Shown here: positions 21,451 to 32,813 of the stretch, in pieces
Position numbering within the stretch: the stretch's first letter is position 1
Layout of the letters: each line of letters opens with the position of its first letter
Origin: Adiantum capillus-veneris
Taxonomy: Eukaryota > Streptophyta > Polypodiopsida > Polypodiales > Pteridaceae
Length of the DNA stretch: 64,000 bases
Assembly: GCA_014529385.2 (NCBI GenBank)
Contig: CM043962.1
Span: 53,649,905 to 53,713,904 of the forward strand
Direction of reading: 5' to 3'
Notes under the pieces: model-generated
The model's input: the letters and a program-made list of their open reading frames with translations, nothing else
Databases searched by the model: none
Told to the model about the DNA's origin: nothing
Made by a program: the position numbers and the translations under genes

Positions 21451-21599
21451 ACTTCAATGTATGTCATCTCCCCAAAACTTATCACCCTTATCTCAAAGTA
21501 AATAGGATTATAGCTCCTGCTTACCTTCTATAAGAACAATGCTCCAATAGCATTAGTACCCAGTATCATAGCAATATAGAAATCATCTTCTTGATTTGG

Positions 21600-22250
21600 A
21601 AGACACACTATCGGTAACTGACAAAGGATCTCCTTCACCCTATGAAAAGCTTCTTGCACCTCTTCATTCCATTGAGAACCATGAACCTACTAGGCCATCT
21701 TATGACGAGGGGACACTTATTGAAAAAGAATCAAGAGAAAATGAAGCATATACGCGTAGCTCTCAGAGAGACCACCATGATGGTGTGGTCACATCGTGAA
21801 TCTTGTTAATCCAATCTTAAAAAATGGAATTTGAATTCACCAAATCAAAAGGCATTTTTTGGTATGAAAAACATCCCAATGGAGAAATGAATTTCATCTT
21901 TAGTTGGTCTTCAAGCGCAATACCTATCTGATAGTACCCAGAAAACCCATCCATAATGGAATGCCTCTTTTGACCCACTATATGAGTTAAAATTCATCTT
22001 GGAATGGTAGAGGATAGTGATTCCTCTTAATGGCTGCATTCAATGGCTTGTAGTTGACACATATTCTACACTTCATGTTCTTTGACAACCAATGAAACCC
22101 ACGCCGATTCCTTCTCATGATAGATGATACGTGCATCCAGTAGCTTGATACCTCTTTCCATAGATCCTCCTTTTGAGTCTCTACTACTCTTCTTAACCTA
22201 TACACCTTTGGCTTATACTCCTCCTTCACTATAATCATTTGCTCCACACC
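21600..22250 (-). pseudogene. Tat-C2 reverse transcriptase fragment
   Basis: The N-terminal RT reads YKPKVYRLRRV then, after damage, CRICVNYKPLNAAIKRNHYP with LPFQDE. This is the same as VAYNPLNAATKRDHFPLPFQDE in Tat-C. A following stretch preserves the region between the catalytic Asp block and the FGLTNA block in degraded form. The FxDD box is lost. Confidence 0.82.
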
Positions 22251-22304
22251 CTTTTCCCCTCGTCAATCCTTGTACTCCATTGCAAACAAATCAAGATAAG
22301 AAGC

Positions 22305-23060
22305 TCATAGTTGGACATAAACTCCTTTTTTGTGCTTATTGAAGTATTCACTCAACATATCAATCACTTCATTTTCACCTATGCCATGAACATGAGACCG
22401 CATATTATCTTTTGTAAGAGGCTCTTCTACAGTAGCCCCAAATAGATTGGCATCAATGTTCAACATATCATCCTCACTCTCCTCTTCTCCTATAGTAATA
22501 GTGTAGCATTCATCATAGGCATTTTTGGTCCCATACTTGAAGCTTGTGATCGTATCACCTTCACCTCCTGCTACCATAGGATTAAAATGGCTGTCTCTAG
22601 TCTCCAATTCCTACACTATCTATCTTCCCTTCTCTTTATTGGGCAAGGTGAACACCTTAATCTCCCAGTCCTCCTTGTCCTCTACTACCAGAATCCGTGG
22701 CCTCCCTAGGATGATAGTGTAAGATTTTTCACATGCTTTCATCACAAAAAGGTCAATAACACTCTAATCCCATCACCTTTACCTTCATGTCCAGAACCAC
22801 ACCCAAGCACCTAGCTTTACCATGGTTGGCCATCCTCATTTGCACATTAGATATGGCCACTTCCTTGAAAACAACATCCCTCATAGCCACTTCTGTCATG
22901 ACACAAATGTGTGATGACCATCTATATATGCATGCACTTACATCCTCTTCTCAATGACTGCATAAACTATAGGTAGAACATCTATTGGGTTTCCTAACCT
23001 TAAGGCCATATTTTGCATTTTCATTCTAGGCTAGTATACGCCTATTCTCATCAATCCTTG
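22305..23060 (-). pseudogene. Tat-C2 protease and linker
   Basis: The protease region shows MALRLGNPIDVLPIVYAVIE, then VMTEVAMRD, MRMANHGKARCLGVV and SYTIILGRPRILVV, parallel to Tat-C GRNLDDILPVMDA, AKMANNVKVQCVGVI and RIILGRPWLI. The catalytic D-G-G is replaced by sequence around CVHIY and RWSSH and cannot be recognised. The 100-codon linker toward RT (22607-22305) is acidic (GEEESEDD). Confidence 0.72.
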
Positions 23061-23082
23061 CTCAAGTGCATGGTTTCCTTGG

Positions 23083-23740
23083 TTGTCTCTATACATAGCC
23101 TCAATATACCATCATTTCCTTGCTTATTGTCTTCCAGCTATTCGTACTAGTGTTCATGTTTTCTCAATGATTAATGACTGCCTTTTAATCTATAGTGAAC
23201 CAATGGTGAGCAAAGGTATGACATGTTCACTCCACCTTGGCACCATTTCAATGTTGAAAATATAAGAATTTGGCAAGTTTTTATCAACTATGATGGGTGC
23301 TTCTCCATGAGTTAATATAGACAAGTGGTAAGTCCTCTAATGTTTGATTCCTTTATTGAATACTATGATGAAATCAAACTCAAGCAATATAATGAACCAT
23401 CGAACAATACATATTGTATTGCAAGGTTTGTTGACCAAGTATAGTAGTGCTTGATGGTCCATGAAAAACACAAAATTGTTCACAAGAAGGTAATGTTTAA
23501 ATTTTGTTATAGCATAGACCATTCCTAATCCTTCTCTCTCCATGGTCATGTGATTATTTTTTACACAATTCAACTCTCTACTGGAGTAACATATAGGAAA
23601 ATCCATACATTGTTTTCTCTAGGCTATACTAAAACAAATCCTATAGCATAGGTTGATGCATCAACATGGACATGAAATATCTTTGACCAACCAGGAGATC
23701 CCAAAATTGGAGCAGAAATTAGTTTTTCTTTCAATAACTA
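23083..23740 (-). pseudogene. Gyp-D RNase H and integrase N-terminus
   Basis: RNase H: CYSSRELNCVKNNHMTMERE (consensus YASRTLNxAQxNYTTTEKE), FKHYLLVNNFVFFMDHQALL (consensus FRSYLLGxKVxVxTDHxAL; the catalytic Asp is kept), then FDFIIVFNKGIKH. The frame goes on into DKNLPNSYIFNIEMVPRWSE, typical of the sequence before the integrase zinc finger in this group, then breaks at Tat-C2. Confidence 0.82.
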
Positions 23741-23746
23741 GAATGA

Positions 23747-24600
23747 TTATCTATATTCATTGGTCCATTCAAACTTTGTGATAAGAGAGTCGAGAGGCTT
23801 GAAAATGATGACATACATATAGATAAACCGTCTATAGTATCCAAAATGGCCCATGAAAGTTTGTACCCTTTGAACTTTTGTCGGTCTTGGTAGGGCTACA
23901 ATCACTTGAATCTTGTCATGATCCATAGAAATGTTGTTCTTGGACACAATATTCCCTAGAATCTTCCCTTGTCTTACCATGAAGATTTTTTGTTTTGGGT
24001 TTAAGCAGGTGCAATAGGTTTTGCACTTTTGCAAAGATCTTATTGAAGTGTTCTATGGGCTTATCTCTTAAGAGAGAATGCACATATAGGTTTTCCATGT
24101 AGATCACAAAGAATTGTCTTAGATATTGTTTGAATGTATGACTCATTAGCCTTTAAAATATAGAAGTGCATTGGTCAAGCCAAATAGAGTCACACTATAA
24201 GTAGAGATGCCCCATTTTGTAGCAAAGGCCATCTTACGCTAATCCTCTGACTTTATAACAAGCTGGTTCTAGCCAAAAAAGCCATCTAGAAAGCTATAAG
24301 CTTCCTTTCTTGCAACTTGCTCAATCACATGATCAATAACTGAGAGGGGATAATTTTCTCTAATGGTAGTAGTGTTTACCAATTTGAGAATCACATAAAC
24401 CCGCAGTACACCGTTTTTTTGTGTACTACCACAATCAATGACACCCAATCCGTGTGATCAATTTCATGAATAAACTCCACTTCTTTAAGCTTATCTATCT
24501 CTTCCTTGATCTTCTTAGAAAACATTTAGTTATAAGTATAGGGACATTCTCTTGAGGGGTATTGTATGCTGAAAAATGCTCAGATCTATCTCTTAAGATC
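23747..24600 (-). pseudogene. Gyp-D reverse transcriptase, broken
   Basis: Blocks in order are EIDKLKEVEFIHEIDHTDWV, SLIVVVHKKNGVLRVYV, YPLSVIDHVIEQVARKEAYS with FLDGF, FGLTNAL, FVIYMENLYVHS and DKIQVIVALPRPTKVQRVQT with FMGHFGYYRRF. The polymerase box is normally (V/I)YMDDL/FxVxS. Here the two aspartates have become Glu-Asn, so the active site is destroyed. Stops are scattered. Confidence 0.85.
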
Positions 24601-25435
24601 ATTGTATGACCATGCAAACACATCTCTTTATTGTACGAGCGTAATTATCTAATTATCAATAGCTTCTCTTCCTCCTTTGTGAGGTTAGTGGAAATATCTG
24701 TCAGCTTTGGTTCCTCTCAAGGTTCAACTAAGTCTATGTGCTTGGTCTTTTTAGATCCATCATATAGAATCTCTATCTCTTTAAGTTCTTGCATCGATTT
24801 TGTTGAACCAAAATCTTTCAATCTAGTGGTGTGTAATTGTTTTAGTGGGAGGGTGCATTGAATTTTTCTGTGTTTGAATCCTCTTAGCTCTCTGTTTTAA
24901 TTGTCCATAGTTCCTTCAAGGTTTGTTTCAACTTTTAATATTCATGTTTGCACTCTGTTTTGGTCATTTTTTATTTGTGTCCTTAATTTTCCCCTTCCTT
25001 CATTTCTAAGGATTAGTCTTCGATTTTGTGTACCCTTGTGTCACTTTGTCTTTGACATAATCAGCCACTCGTACAAGCATTGAATATTGTGTTTGCTCTT
25101 TATGAGAGGCATAATTTTTCCTTGCATGTCCTTGTTTGTTTTGATCAATACATATCTTGTCTTTTAAATTTTTGGTTAGGGAAATCATAAAAGTTTTCCT
25201 CTTTCTCATTTGGTTTTGCTTCATTTTCAAATCTACTTGATAGGTCATCCTTGGCATCTATCTCAAGAACATCGTCTCATGTATCTTGAAATTATTCATC
25301 CATTTTGTTACTCATACCTCTAATTTACAAACCCCATCCATTATGTGTAAGCACTCAACTATTTCTAGTGTATCCATGTCCTCAATCTTTGATCCAAATT
25401 TGAAGATAGCACTCACCATATGGAAGGGTGATATG

Positions 25436-26095
25436 TCAAAAGCCCTCTTCATCATTGGATGTTGTTAGAGTTGTTTCATTCATGCATACATCTAGAGTAG
25501 CCAATATCTGATCCGAGACAAAAAGTTCAAACAGCTCTTCTAGAAATGGTTCCAAAATATAGTTTTTGTCTTCCACTCGTTTATCTAAATTGCAATCTTC
25601 TCTAGCTAGACTCTCACATTCAGATGCTCCATGTATCCAAAGATGTTCTTTTGTTTGCAGCCATGTAGGTCTTTCCTTGTCGTTGACCATTATTGAGTGA
25701 AACTCATCTAAAAGATTTGTACTATCATCTCTATAATTGTAGTCCTTCACAATAATCCTCATGGTAGTCTTCCTGTGCCACAAGTAGATATGGTTGTAAT
25801 CCCAATCTTGCCCTATTTTAAGTTGATGCATAAATGGTCTCCCCAAAATGACATCAAAGTTATTGATTTTGGCAAATTACACTATGGCAAAGGTATAATC
25901 GGACTCTATTTTGCAGGAGGATAACATGATTTGATTTAGCATAAGCATTGGTCCTTTTACGTAACCATTTGCAAGCTGTAGTTTTGAATTTTTTTTCTAA
26001 GATATGGTCTTCCACACTTCACTAATATCTCTTTTGTAGTAGTGACCACTCCAATCCCATTATCAATTATAGCAATGGGTCTAACTCCTTTGTAT
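25436..26095 (-). pseudogene. Gyp-D protease and post-protease domain
   Basis: Retropepsin core GVRPIAIIDNGIGVVTTTKE with D-N-G, then GRPFMHQLKIG (end of protease; consensus ILGRPFM). An unrecognised conserved domain follows (HIYLWHRKTTMRIIVKDYNY, LWIHGAS, LEPFLEE, ILATLDVC), shared with Gyp-D2. A gap of about 40 codons in the protease is frameshifted. Confidence 0.82.
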
Positions 26096-26558
26096 TGAGG
26101 GCCACTTTTCAAATTTTTCTCCACCTCTCTCTTTGTATGCACATCGTGGCAAGGCTTCAAGGACCCTAAGAGAAGGAAGGACCTGATGCATGAAAATAAA
26201 AATAATAATATGTATTTATTTTGTACATAAATATGGTTTTGACACATTTGGTTCTTGGAAATAAGGAGAGGTAGGAAAAAACCCTATGAAAAGGGGGAAA
26301 AAAATCACCGGATGCTGATTCTACCCGGCGATCACTACCTGACGATCACTAGAGGTGAAGAGTAAAACTCAATAGTGAAAGGGAGGAGAATCTTATGCAT
26401 TTTTAAGTTGGAGTCAACAAAATGTCATCAAATTCAAGCATAATTCACTTGTGGACACAAGGCTTGCACATGGAGTCAAGAGGGGACCACCTGGAAGACT
26501 TTTGGAAGGGAAAAGATGAACATATATTTTTTGTGGGGTTTTCTCTATTTTTTCCATT

Positions 26559-26925
26559 CCAAATTGGAAAAAGTTTTCAACAACAAAGTTGTAGCCGTTG
26601 CGCTGATCTTTTTGCCCCTATTTTTTTAAATAATTTTTGTAGCTATGGTTTGGGAGATATGGCCAAAATGGTGGAGCCTATCTATTCACATCAAAAGAAG
26701 TCATGGTTATCCAGCTCCATACACATAACTATGTGTTCATCTTTTCCCTTCCAAATTGGAAAAAGTTTTCAACAACAAAGTTGTAGCCGTTGCGCTCATC
26801 TTTTTGCCCCTATTTTTTTAAATAATTTTTGTAGCTATGGTTTGGGAGATATGGCCAAAATGGTGGAGCCTATCTATTCACATCGAAAGAAGTCATGGTT
26901 ATCCAGCTCCATACACATAACTCTT
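26559..26925 (+). repeat. 192-bp tandem duplication within the Tat-C 5' LTR
   Basis: Two nearly identical copies start CCAAATTGGAAAAAG at 26559 and 26751 and run to CCATACACATAAC. The 3' LTR has this segment once (about 54708-54880). The open frame spanning it (26422-26988) is an accident of the duplication, not a gene. Confidence 0.88.
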
Positions 26926-27169
26926 ATGGTTTTCTCTCCATTATTTCTTGATTTTATCCTATTTTATCCACACTCTCAAATATTATAAGGAAGCTCTTGG
27001 ACTAAAGCTATGGAAGGCATCATGGAGACAAAGCTCGCCATAATGAATTAGGAGGAAATTGGTCGATAAGCAGGACATAGAGATCTCTTTCATTGAGAAA
27101 ATTTCTCTAACTAAGGTTACTTTGTAATAACTCCTTTTGCTCATAATCTCTTTCCTAATCACTCTCTTG

Positions 27170-27187
27170 GCCTATAAAAGAAGGCCT
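27170..27187 (+). promoter_or_regulatory. TATA box in the Tat-C LTR
   Basis: CTATAAAAGAAGG lies in both LTRs at equivalent positions (about 27173 and 55137). It sits within an inverted repeat GGCCTATAAAAGAAGGCC and fits a plant core promoter. Confidence 0.6.
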
Positions 27188-27739
27188 TGTCTTTTGTAAA
27201 CAATACACACGCACGCACCCATGCACACACTACCCCATATGCACACTATCCCATACCCACACACCTACACATACACACCCTTGTGCTACATACTAGTAGC
27301 ATGAACCCTATTCACATTATCACAACACCATCACCATCACCATCACCATGCACCGTAATGCGCACCATATCTTACACACTTTGTGAGGTCCCAGCCCCTT
27401 TTCGAGAGGAGCGGAGTACCTTTGATAGGTCTACAATTCTGATAAAGAAAAACCAACGGACATTGCCTTAGCTACTATGTAGCCACGGGCATCAACCGTT
27501 AGTGAAGGATTGTTCCTATCTCGCTATGGCGGAGCGTGACCACCATAACCCTATCTAAAAACTATCTTTAATCAGTTATACCTAAAAGTATAAATCTTAA
27601 AGTGACCAACCAGTGCGCTTTTTTCTCCATGTTTCAGAAGCACAGCCGCCAAGGTTTGTCTCTTTTAAGATTTATTACTAATATATAAAAAAATTCTAGC
27701 GTTGGAAAGTTACCCAACTCATCGGGTCCACCCGTCCAT

Positions 27740-27766
27740 AGAATGATACCGTCGGGGTATCATTCT
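27740..27766. other. Perfect 11-bp inverted repeat in the Gyp-B LTR
   Basis: AGAATGATACC, five-base loop, GGTATCATTCT. The same hairpin is present without change in the other LTR at 35780-35806, although neighbouring bases differ. Confidence 0.85.
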
Positions 27767-29039
27767 CCCACTTTCCACACCACACTCACACTTCTATTTT
27801 TATCTAATTACTACCACACTGTTTAAACATACATGCTCCTTTACTTTATTTATGATACTGGTTTGTTAAAAGAGCCCTTCAAACAGTATTACAAACAATT
27901 GTCAAACAAGAAGTCGTCCAATTTTAAACCAACAACCCTTGGACTAGGTTCACTCAAGAATCTCTACTGGCGCTATTATGTCCGATCGGTATATACATTA
28001 TTTATAAAAACCCTTGTCCTCATGAGCTTCCCATACCGCTCGACAAGTACTCGCTGTGCTAATCTGGACGTACTCCCACCACAGCAACAACGGTGCCAAT
28101 CTGGGCGTCATCCTCACGCCACGACAAAACAAAACTGCAGTATCCAGCTGGGCTAATGTGGGTGTACTCCCACCACAGCATCAGCGGTGCCATCCTAGGC
28201 ATCATCTCACCCCTCGACAACTGCCACATAATGCCAGCGCTAATAAGTAGAGAGACTTGAGAGAAACCATACCGAAGGTTTTGGACAAACATTCTTTCCT
28301 ATAGCAACCAGTTTAATCAGACAATCTTTCCTACTTGTCAAACATATGACAGGTTTCTTGGGGTTAAGCCCCGTGGTTTCGGTTCTTGTTTTTTTTTCAT
28401 AAGGTAAATAATATATTCCTATGGTCTCGCATATGCAATGATGCATAACTTGAAACTGCAATACTAACCTGTACCATAGCTCCGATTGGTCCGATTAATG
28501 GAGACATAGCATGTTCCATAGGGGTTCCACCGTTACTTGTACCAGCTTCATGATCATTAGCGCCTTAGGTTCGAGCACGCTTTGGAGCCATTTTTTTTGT
28601 ACTACACTTATGTTATACCCTTAGAACTTTAAATTGGTCAATTTCCCTAGTAGTCTCCTTGTTTCCAAAGAGAGTCTGTAATTTGAATCCTCGCCAACTC
28701 GATTCACACTTAGTGTTGTTGTTCTACATCTAATTTCTATACATCAAATATTTGCTAATCTTAATTAATCAAAAATTAAGTGTGTAAATTACGAGTGAAA
28801 GTTTAGGAATGCATTACTTTTATGCATGACATTTCTAATCCAATTCTAACTTCAACTAAATCAATTTTTAGTATTATTCAAAATTCTATTTAACCTGATT
28901 GATAATAACATTGGTGAATGAGAATTTCATCATGTATAATAAGAATATAATGAGTTCTCTTATGTATTAACTTTCAATTAACTATACATAAGTTAATAGT
29001 AAAGATCTACTAATTAGAGAGAGTAGATATACTTAAAGA

Positions 29040-29575
29040 GATTGGAGTAAAAGAAAACATACACGCACATCTTTTCTAAAGTTAATTGAATCTTACTAAT
29101 ATATCAGAGAGATTACAATAAGAGATAGCACACACACACATATCCTTCTTTAAGCTAATTGAATCTTACTAATCTATTAGAAAGATTAGAGTAAAAGATA
29201 GCACACACACACACACACATATCTTTCTTAAAGCTACTTGAATCTTACTAATCTATTAGAGAGATTAGAGTAAGAGAAAACACACACACACACACACATA
29301 TCCTTCTTAAAGGTAATTGAATCTTACTAATCTATTAGAGAGATTAGAGTAAAAGATAACACACACACACACACATATCCTTCTTTAAAGTTAATTGAAT
29401 CTTACTAATCTATTAGAGAGATTAGAGTAAGAGATAGCACACACACACATAGCTAATTGAATCTTATTAATCTATTAGAGAGATTAGAGTAAGAGATAGC
29501 ACACACACATATAGCTAATTGAATCTTACTAATCTATTAGAGAGATTAGAGTAAGAGATAGCACACATACATCAT
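29040..29575. repeat. Tandem array of about 70-90-bp units with CA runs (left LTR)
   Basis: Each unit reads TTGAATCTTACTAATCTATTAG-like sequence, AGAGATTAGAGTAAGAGATA, a (CA)4-9 run and a variable ATATCCTTCTTTAAAG spacer. About seven units are present here. Unit length varies with the CA run and spacer. Confidence 0.88.
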
Positions 29576-30366
29576 TCCTAAAGTTAATTGAATGCTTAAT
29601 TAATACGCACCTTATTAGTCCACTATAGTTTTTGCTCTCTTAGTGGTTTGTGGATGTTTTCTCTCTAAGAGAAGTAACAGCAATTCGTGAGCGCTATAGA
29701 GGCAATCTCTATGTCTAAAGTGTGAGCATGGATGCTCTATTTATAGCAGAAAGAAAAACGTCCAACTTTTTTTACAAAAAAAATATTTTAAAAAATTAAT
29801 TAAAAATATTTTTTTATTTTTTTATTTTTTTTCCAAAAATCATATCCGCGTTTTTGGTACCCTTGTGGTACCCATCTGCTTGACCACTTTGTCATTATCA
29901 TCAAAAGATAAGGCCACACAACCCCCCCTCATTATAATTAGTCAAGACTAGCCTCTCCTTTTCATGTGACAGTGTGTCCCACTTTGTCCCCTCCTATGTG
30001 AGTCCAGGTGAGTCCATGTGTCTTCAATTGTCATCCCTGTGTATTCTTTTGTCTTTATTATAATTATTTTATTTATTTCCTTAATGATAATTTACTTTAC
30101 ATTTTTAAGTTAAACTTTACAGTCTTATATTAACTTTACAGTAGTAAAAGAAAATTCTACAATCAGTAACTAAGTCTTATAATAAGTTAATTAGTGATTC
30201 ATATAGCTAAACATGTCAGAATTTTGTAGCGTAAATTTTAATTTTTAGGTTTTCTCAACCTACAATTCATAATTTGAACTTGAATATCTTAAATAATGAG
30301 TGATGGTTTAAAAAAATTCAACTGCGTAATAGAACTTGTGTGAAATTTGTAAGTAGAGACCTTACA

Positions 30367-30381
30367 ATCTCCCCAACTTAG
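30367..30381 (-). other. Polypurine tract of Gyp-B
   Basis: The minus strand reads CTAAGTTGGGGAGAT directly before the LTR start TGTAAGGTC. Confidence 0.75.
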
Positions 30382-30395
30382 AATTTGAGATACCC

Positions 30396-32033
30396 TCATC
30401 TCAAGAACAGTGAAGGGTAATCCTTAAGAAGGGATGTCTCATCTTCCCAAGTAGCATCTTCTATAGGGAAATCCTTCCATAAGATAAGATGTTCTTTGAT
30501 GGATCTATTCCTAAGCTTTCTCTCCCGAGTTTCTAGGATAGTATCAGGTTGGAGTTGTAGAACATCTTGAGCAGGTAAGATGATTTTCTCATCATCAAGG
30601 ACATGGTCAGGGTTATAAACATAAGGTTTTAACAGACTTACATGAAATACATCATGCACTTTGAGATGAGAAGGGAGTTTTAGTCTATAAGCTTGATCAC
30701 TTACAACCTTGATTATTTCGTAAGGTCCACAATATCGGTAGCTAAGCTTCTTATACCTTCCGAGAGACAGATTGCTCTTTTTGGGCTTTACTCGTAAGAA
30801 AACTTTGTCACCTTCTTTGAAAATCCGATCAGATCTTTTTAAGTCGGCGTACTTCTTTTGTCGATCTTGAGCCGCTTGAATATCACTTCGAATAGCTTTG
30901 GTTTGAGCTTCCATTTCTTCAAGCATTTTCTTTGAGGCTTCTACCCTTATACTGGGGTCAGAAAAGTTAAGAGGTGATAAACATTCTTGACCATAAAGAG
31001 CATTAAAAGGTGTCATTCCAATACTTCTATGAGTAGAGGAATTGTATGCATACTCTACCAAGGGTAGGTATTGAATCCACTTGCGAGGTTCTCTTTTGCA
31101 GTAGGCTCTGAGGATGTCTTCAATTACTTGATTAACTCTTTCAGTTTGGCCATCAGTTTGAGGATGATAAGCAGTACTAAAACATAACTGGGTTCCAATA
31201 GCTTGAAACAATGATACCCAAAACTTTGAAGTAAACTTGGCATCACGATCACTGACAATCCTCTTGAGTAAACCATGAATTCTGAAAACCTCCTTCACAA
31301 ACAGACAAGCAATATCTGAAGCTGTAAAGGTTGTCTTGACTGGGATTAAGTGAGCCACTTTAGTAAGCAAGTCGACTATGACCATGATTGAATCATAGCC
31401 AGCTTGAACAGAAGGAAACCCGGTGATAAAGTCCATGCTAATACATTCCCATTTCATTTGGGGAATATCTAAAGGATGTAATTTACCTGGCATCTTTAGT
31501 CTCTCTGCCTTAATCCTTTGACAAGACAAACACTGCTTGACATAGTGAAGGACATCACCCTTCATACCTTGCCAATAGTAACTTCTGCGAATTGCATTGA
31601 TGGTTTTGGCATAACCTCGATGTCCTGAAGTTGGGCCATCATGTGCTTCATATAGGATAGCATTCCTTAGGGTAATATCCTTAGGTATGCATAGTCGATT
31701 CCTATAGTAAATTTTCCCATCTTCTAAGGAGTAATGTAGAGGTTTAGGCTGATTTGATGATACCCTCTCTTCACGTAGGATACTAGCAAGAATCTCGTAA
31801 TCTGCATCTCTGACAGCAGCATCCGAGACCTTGTCTAGAATAGGGTTGTTAGCCATGGAAATTGCCCCCAGAAAAGCTTTACGACTTAGGGCATCTGCCA
31901 CAACATTATCCTTACCTGGTCTAAATTTAATATCAAAATCATATTCATGCATGAGCTCTATCCATCTCCTCTGTCTCATGTTAAGATTAGGTTGGGTAAA
32001 AATACACTTAAGACTCTTGTGATCTTTTACCAA
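30396..32033 (-). pseudogene. Gyp-B RNase H end, integrase and chromodomain-like tail
   Basis: A 545-codon open frame, uninterrupted but separated from the RT part by one TAG, so it has no start of its own. Residues 3-50 are the end of RNase H (KDHKSLK, then VVADALSRK). The integrase zinc finger is H131, H138, C168, C171. The catalytic triad is D201 (SMDFI), D262 (VSDRD) and E298 (TDGQTE), with exactly 35 residues between the last two. The GPY motif is at 436-438. The C-terminal 498-535 block ([15 protein letters not shown]) resembles the degenerate chromodomain of plant chromoviruses. The enzyme inserts element cDNA into the genome. All key residues are present. Confidence 0.93.
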
Positions 32034-32810
32034 CTAAAATTTGTGTCCCAATAGATAATGTCTCCATAGCTTGAGAGCATGAATAACTGCTAGCAATTCT
32101 AAATCATGTGTAGCATAATTCCCTTCATGAATCCTAATCTTCCGAAAAGTATAAGCTACAGGCCTTCCTTCTTGAGTAAGGACTCCTCCAAATGCAAGGT
32201 TACTAGCATCTGTGATCACCTCGAATTCTTGGGTGAAGTCTAGAAGTTTTAAGAGAGGTTCTGAAGCAAGATACTCCTTCAACTGTTTGAAGCAAGATTC
32301 ATGTTTTTCTTCCCAAAGTATCGTAGCTCCTTTCTTTAGTAAGTTGGTTAGTGGTGCAGCTTTAAGAGCATAGTCCTTTACAAGGATTCTGTACCACCCT
32401 GTGATACCTAAGAACCCTCTGACTTCGGTTTGTGAAGTGGGTTGACGCCATTCCACAATATCTTTGACTTTGTCAGGGTCAACAGAGACTCCTTCAGGTG
32501 AAATGATAAACCCTAAGTAACAGACCTTAGGGGTAAAGAAGGTACATTTGCTTTTCTTTGCATACAGCTTATTTCGGCGTAAAAGCTCTAACACTTTCCT
32601 AACATGTCCTTCATGCTCTTCCTCTAATTTGGAATAAATTAAGATATCATCAAAGAATACTAGGACAAAATCATCCAAGAATTCTCTAAAGATATCGTGC
32701 ATCAGATGATTGAAAGTTGCAAGAGCATTGGTAAGTCCGAAAGCCATCACTGTAAATTTGTAATGACCATAACGAGTGTTGAAAGCTGTTTTGGAGATAT
32801 CAGCCTCCTG
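32034..32810 (-). pseudogene. Gyp-B reverse transcriptase C-terminal part and RNase H
   Basis: Continues the RT after the TGA at 32814-32816. It shows MAFGLTNALATF, then the polymerase box VLVFFDDILIYS (FxDD intact), CYLGFIISPEGVSVDPDKV and the connection, then RNase H with EVITDASNLAFGGVL (catalytic Asp), DLELLAVIHALKLWRHYLLG (catalytic Glu) up to HKF. A TAG (32034-32036) ends the frame in the middle of RNase H. Confidence 0.92.
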
Positions 32811-32813
32811 GAT

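Larger units (their letters stand above)
19898..23060 (-). mobile_element. Tat-C2: decayed Tat-type Gypsy element
   Basis: Minus-strand pieces in the order protease, linker, RT, second RNase H, integrase, all resembling Tat-C (50.5-53.9 kb). No LTR or gag remains: the 5' end meets Gyp-D sequence near 23060 and the 3' end is cut by Copia-2. Many stops and frameshifts mark it as old. Confidence 0.82.
23083..26095 (-). mobile_element. Gyp-D, 3' half (protease to integrase start)
   Basis: Minus-strand Gypsy element whose 5' half lies 30 kb away at 56048-57440. The reading frame breaks at 26095/26096 where the Tat-C LTR begins (TGAGGGC), inside the peptide that corresponds to MEFQGVKTMAIL in Gyp-D2. 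The region continues through protease, the conserved post-protease domain, RT, RNase H and the start of integrase, and ends against Tat-C2 near 23083-23060. Confidence 0.83.
26096..27381 (+). mobile_element. Tat-C 5' LTR, first part
   Basis: Begins TGAGGGC as does the 3' LTR at 54260 and aligns with 54260-55330. It contains a 192-bp tandem duplication not present in the 3' LTR. Downstream are a TATA-like GGCCTATAAAAGAAGGCC (27170-27187, also at 55133-55150), a CA-rich tract and ACCATC repeats. Gyp-B interrupts it at 27382. Confidence 0.88.
27382..30366 (-). mobile_element. Gyp-B 3' LTR (left copy)
   Basis: Bounded by TGTGAGG and CTTACA on the plus strand. It holds a hairpin (27740-27766), a tandem array of CA-containing units (29040-29575) and, in minus orientation, the transcription signals of the element. 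It differs from the right copy by scattered substitutions and by array copy number. Confidence 0.96.

Noticed and set aside
26422..26988. 188-codon plus-strand frame with an internal repeat
   Set aside because: It lies within the Tat-C LTR and is produced by the 192-bp duplication; the single-copy 3' LTR does not preserve it.
27833..28292. Frames of about 60-107 codons repeated at 35939-36332
   Set aside because: They are inside the Gyp-B LTRs, so the repetition reflects LTR identity, not a gene family.
29040..29575. Regularly spaced repeats considered as a CRISPR-like array
   Set aside because: Units vary in length, spacers are not unique, and the context is a plant retrotransposon LTR.
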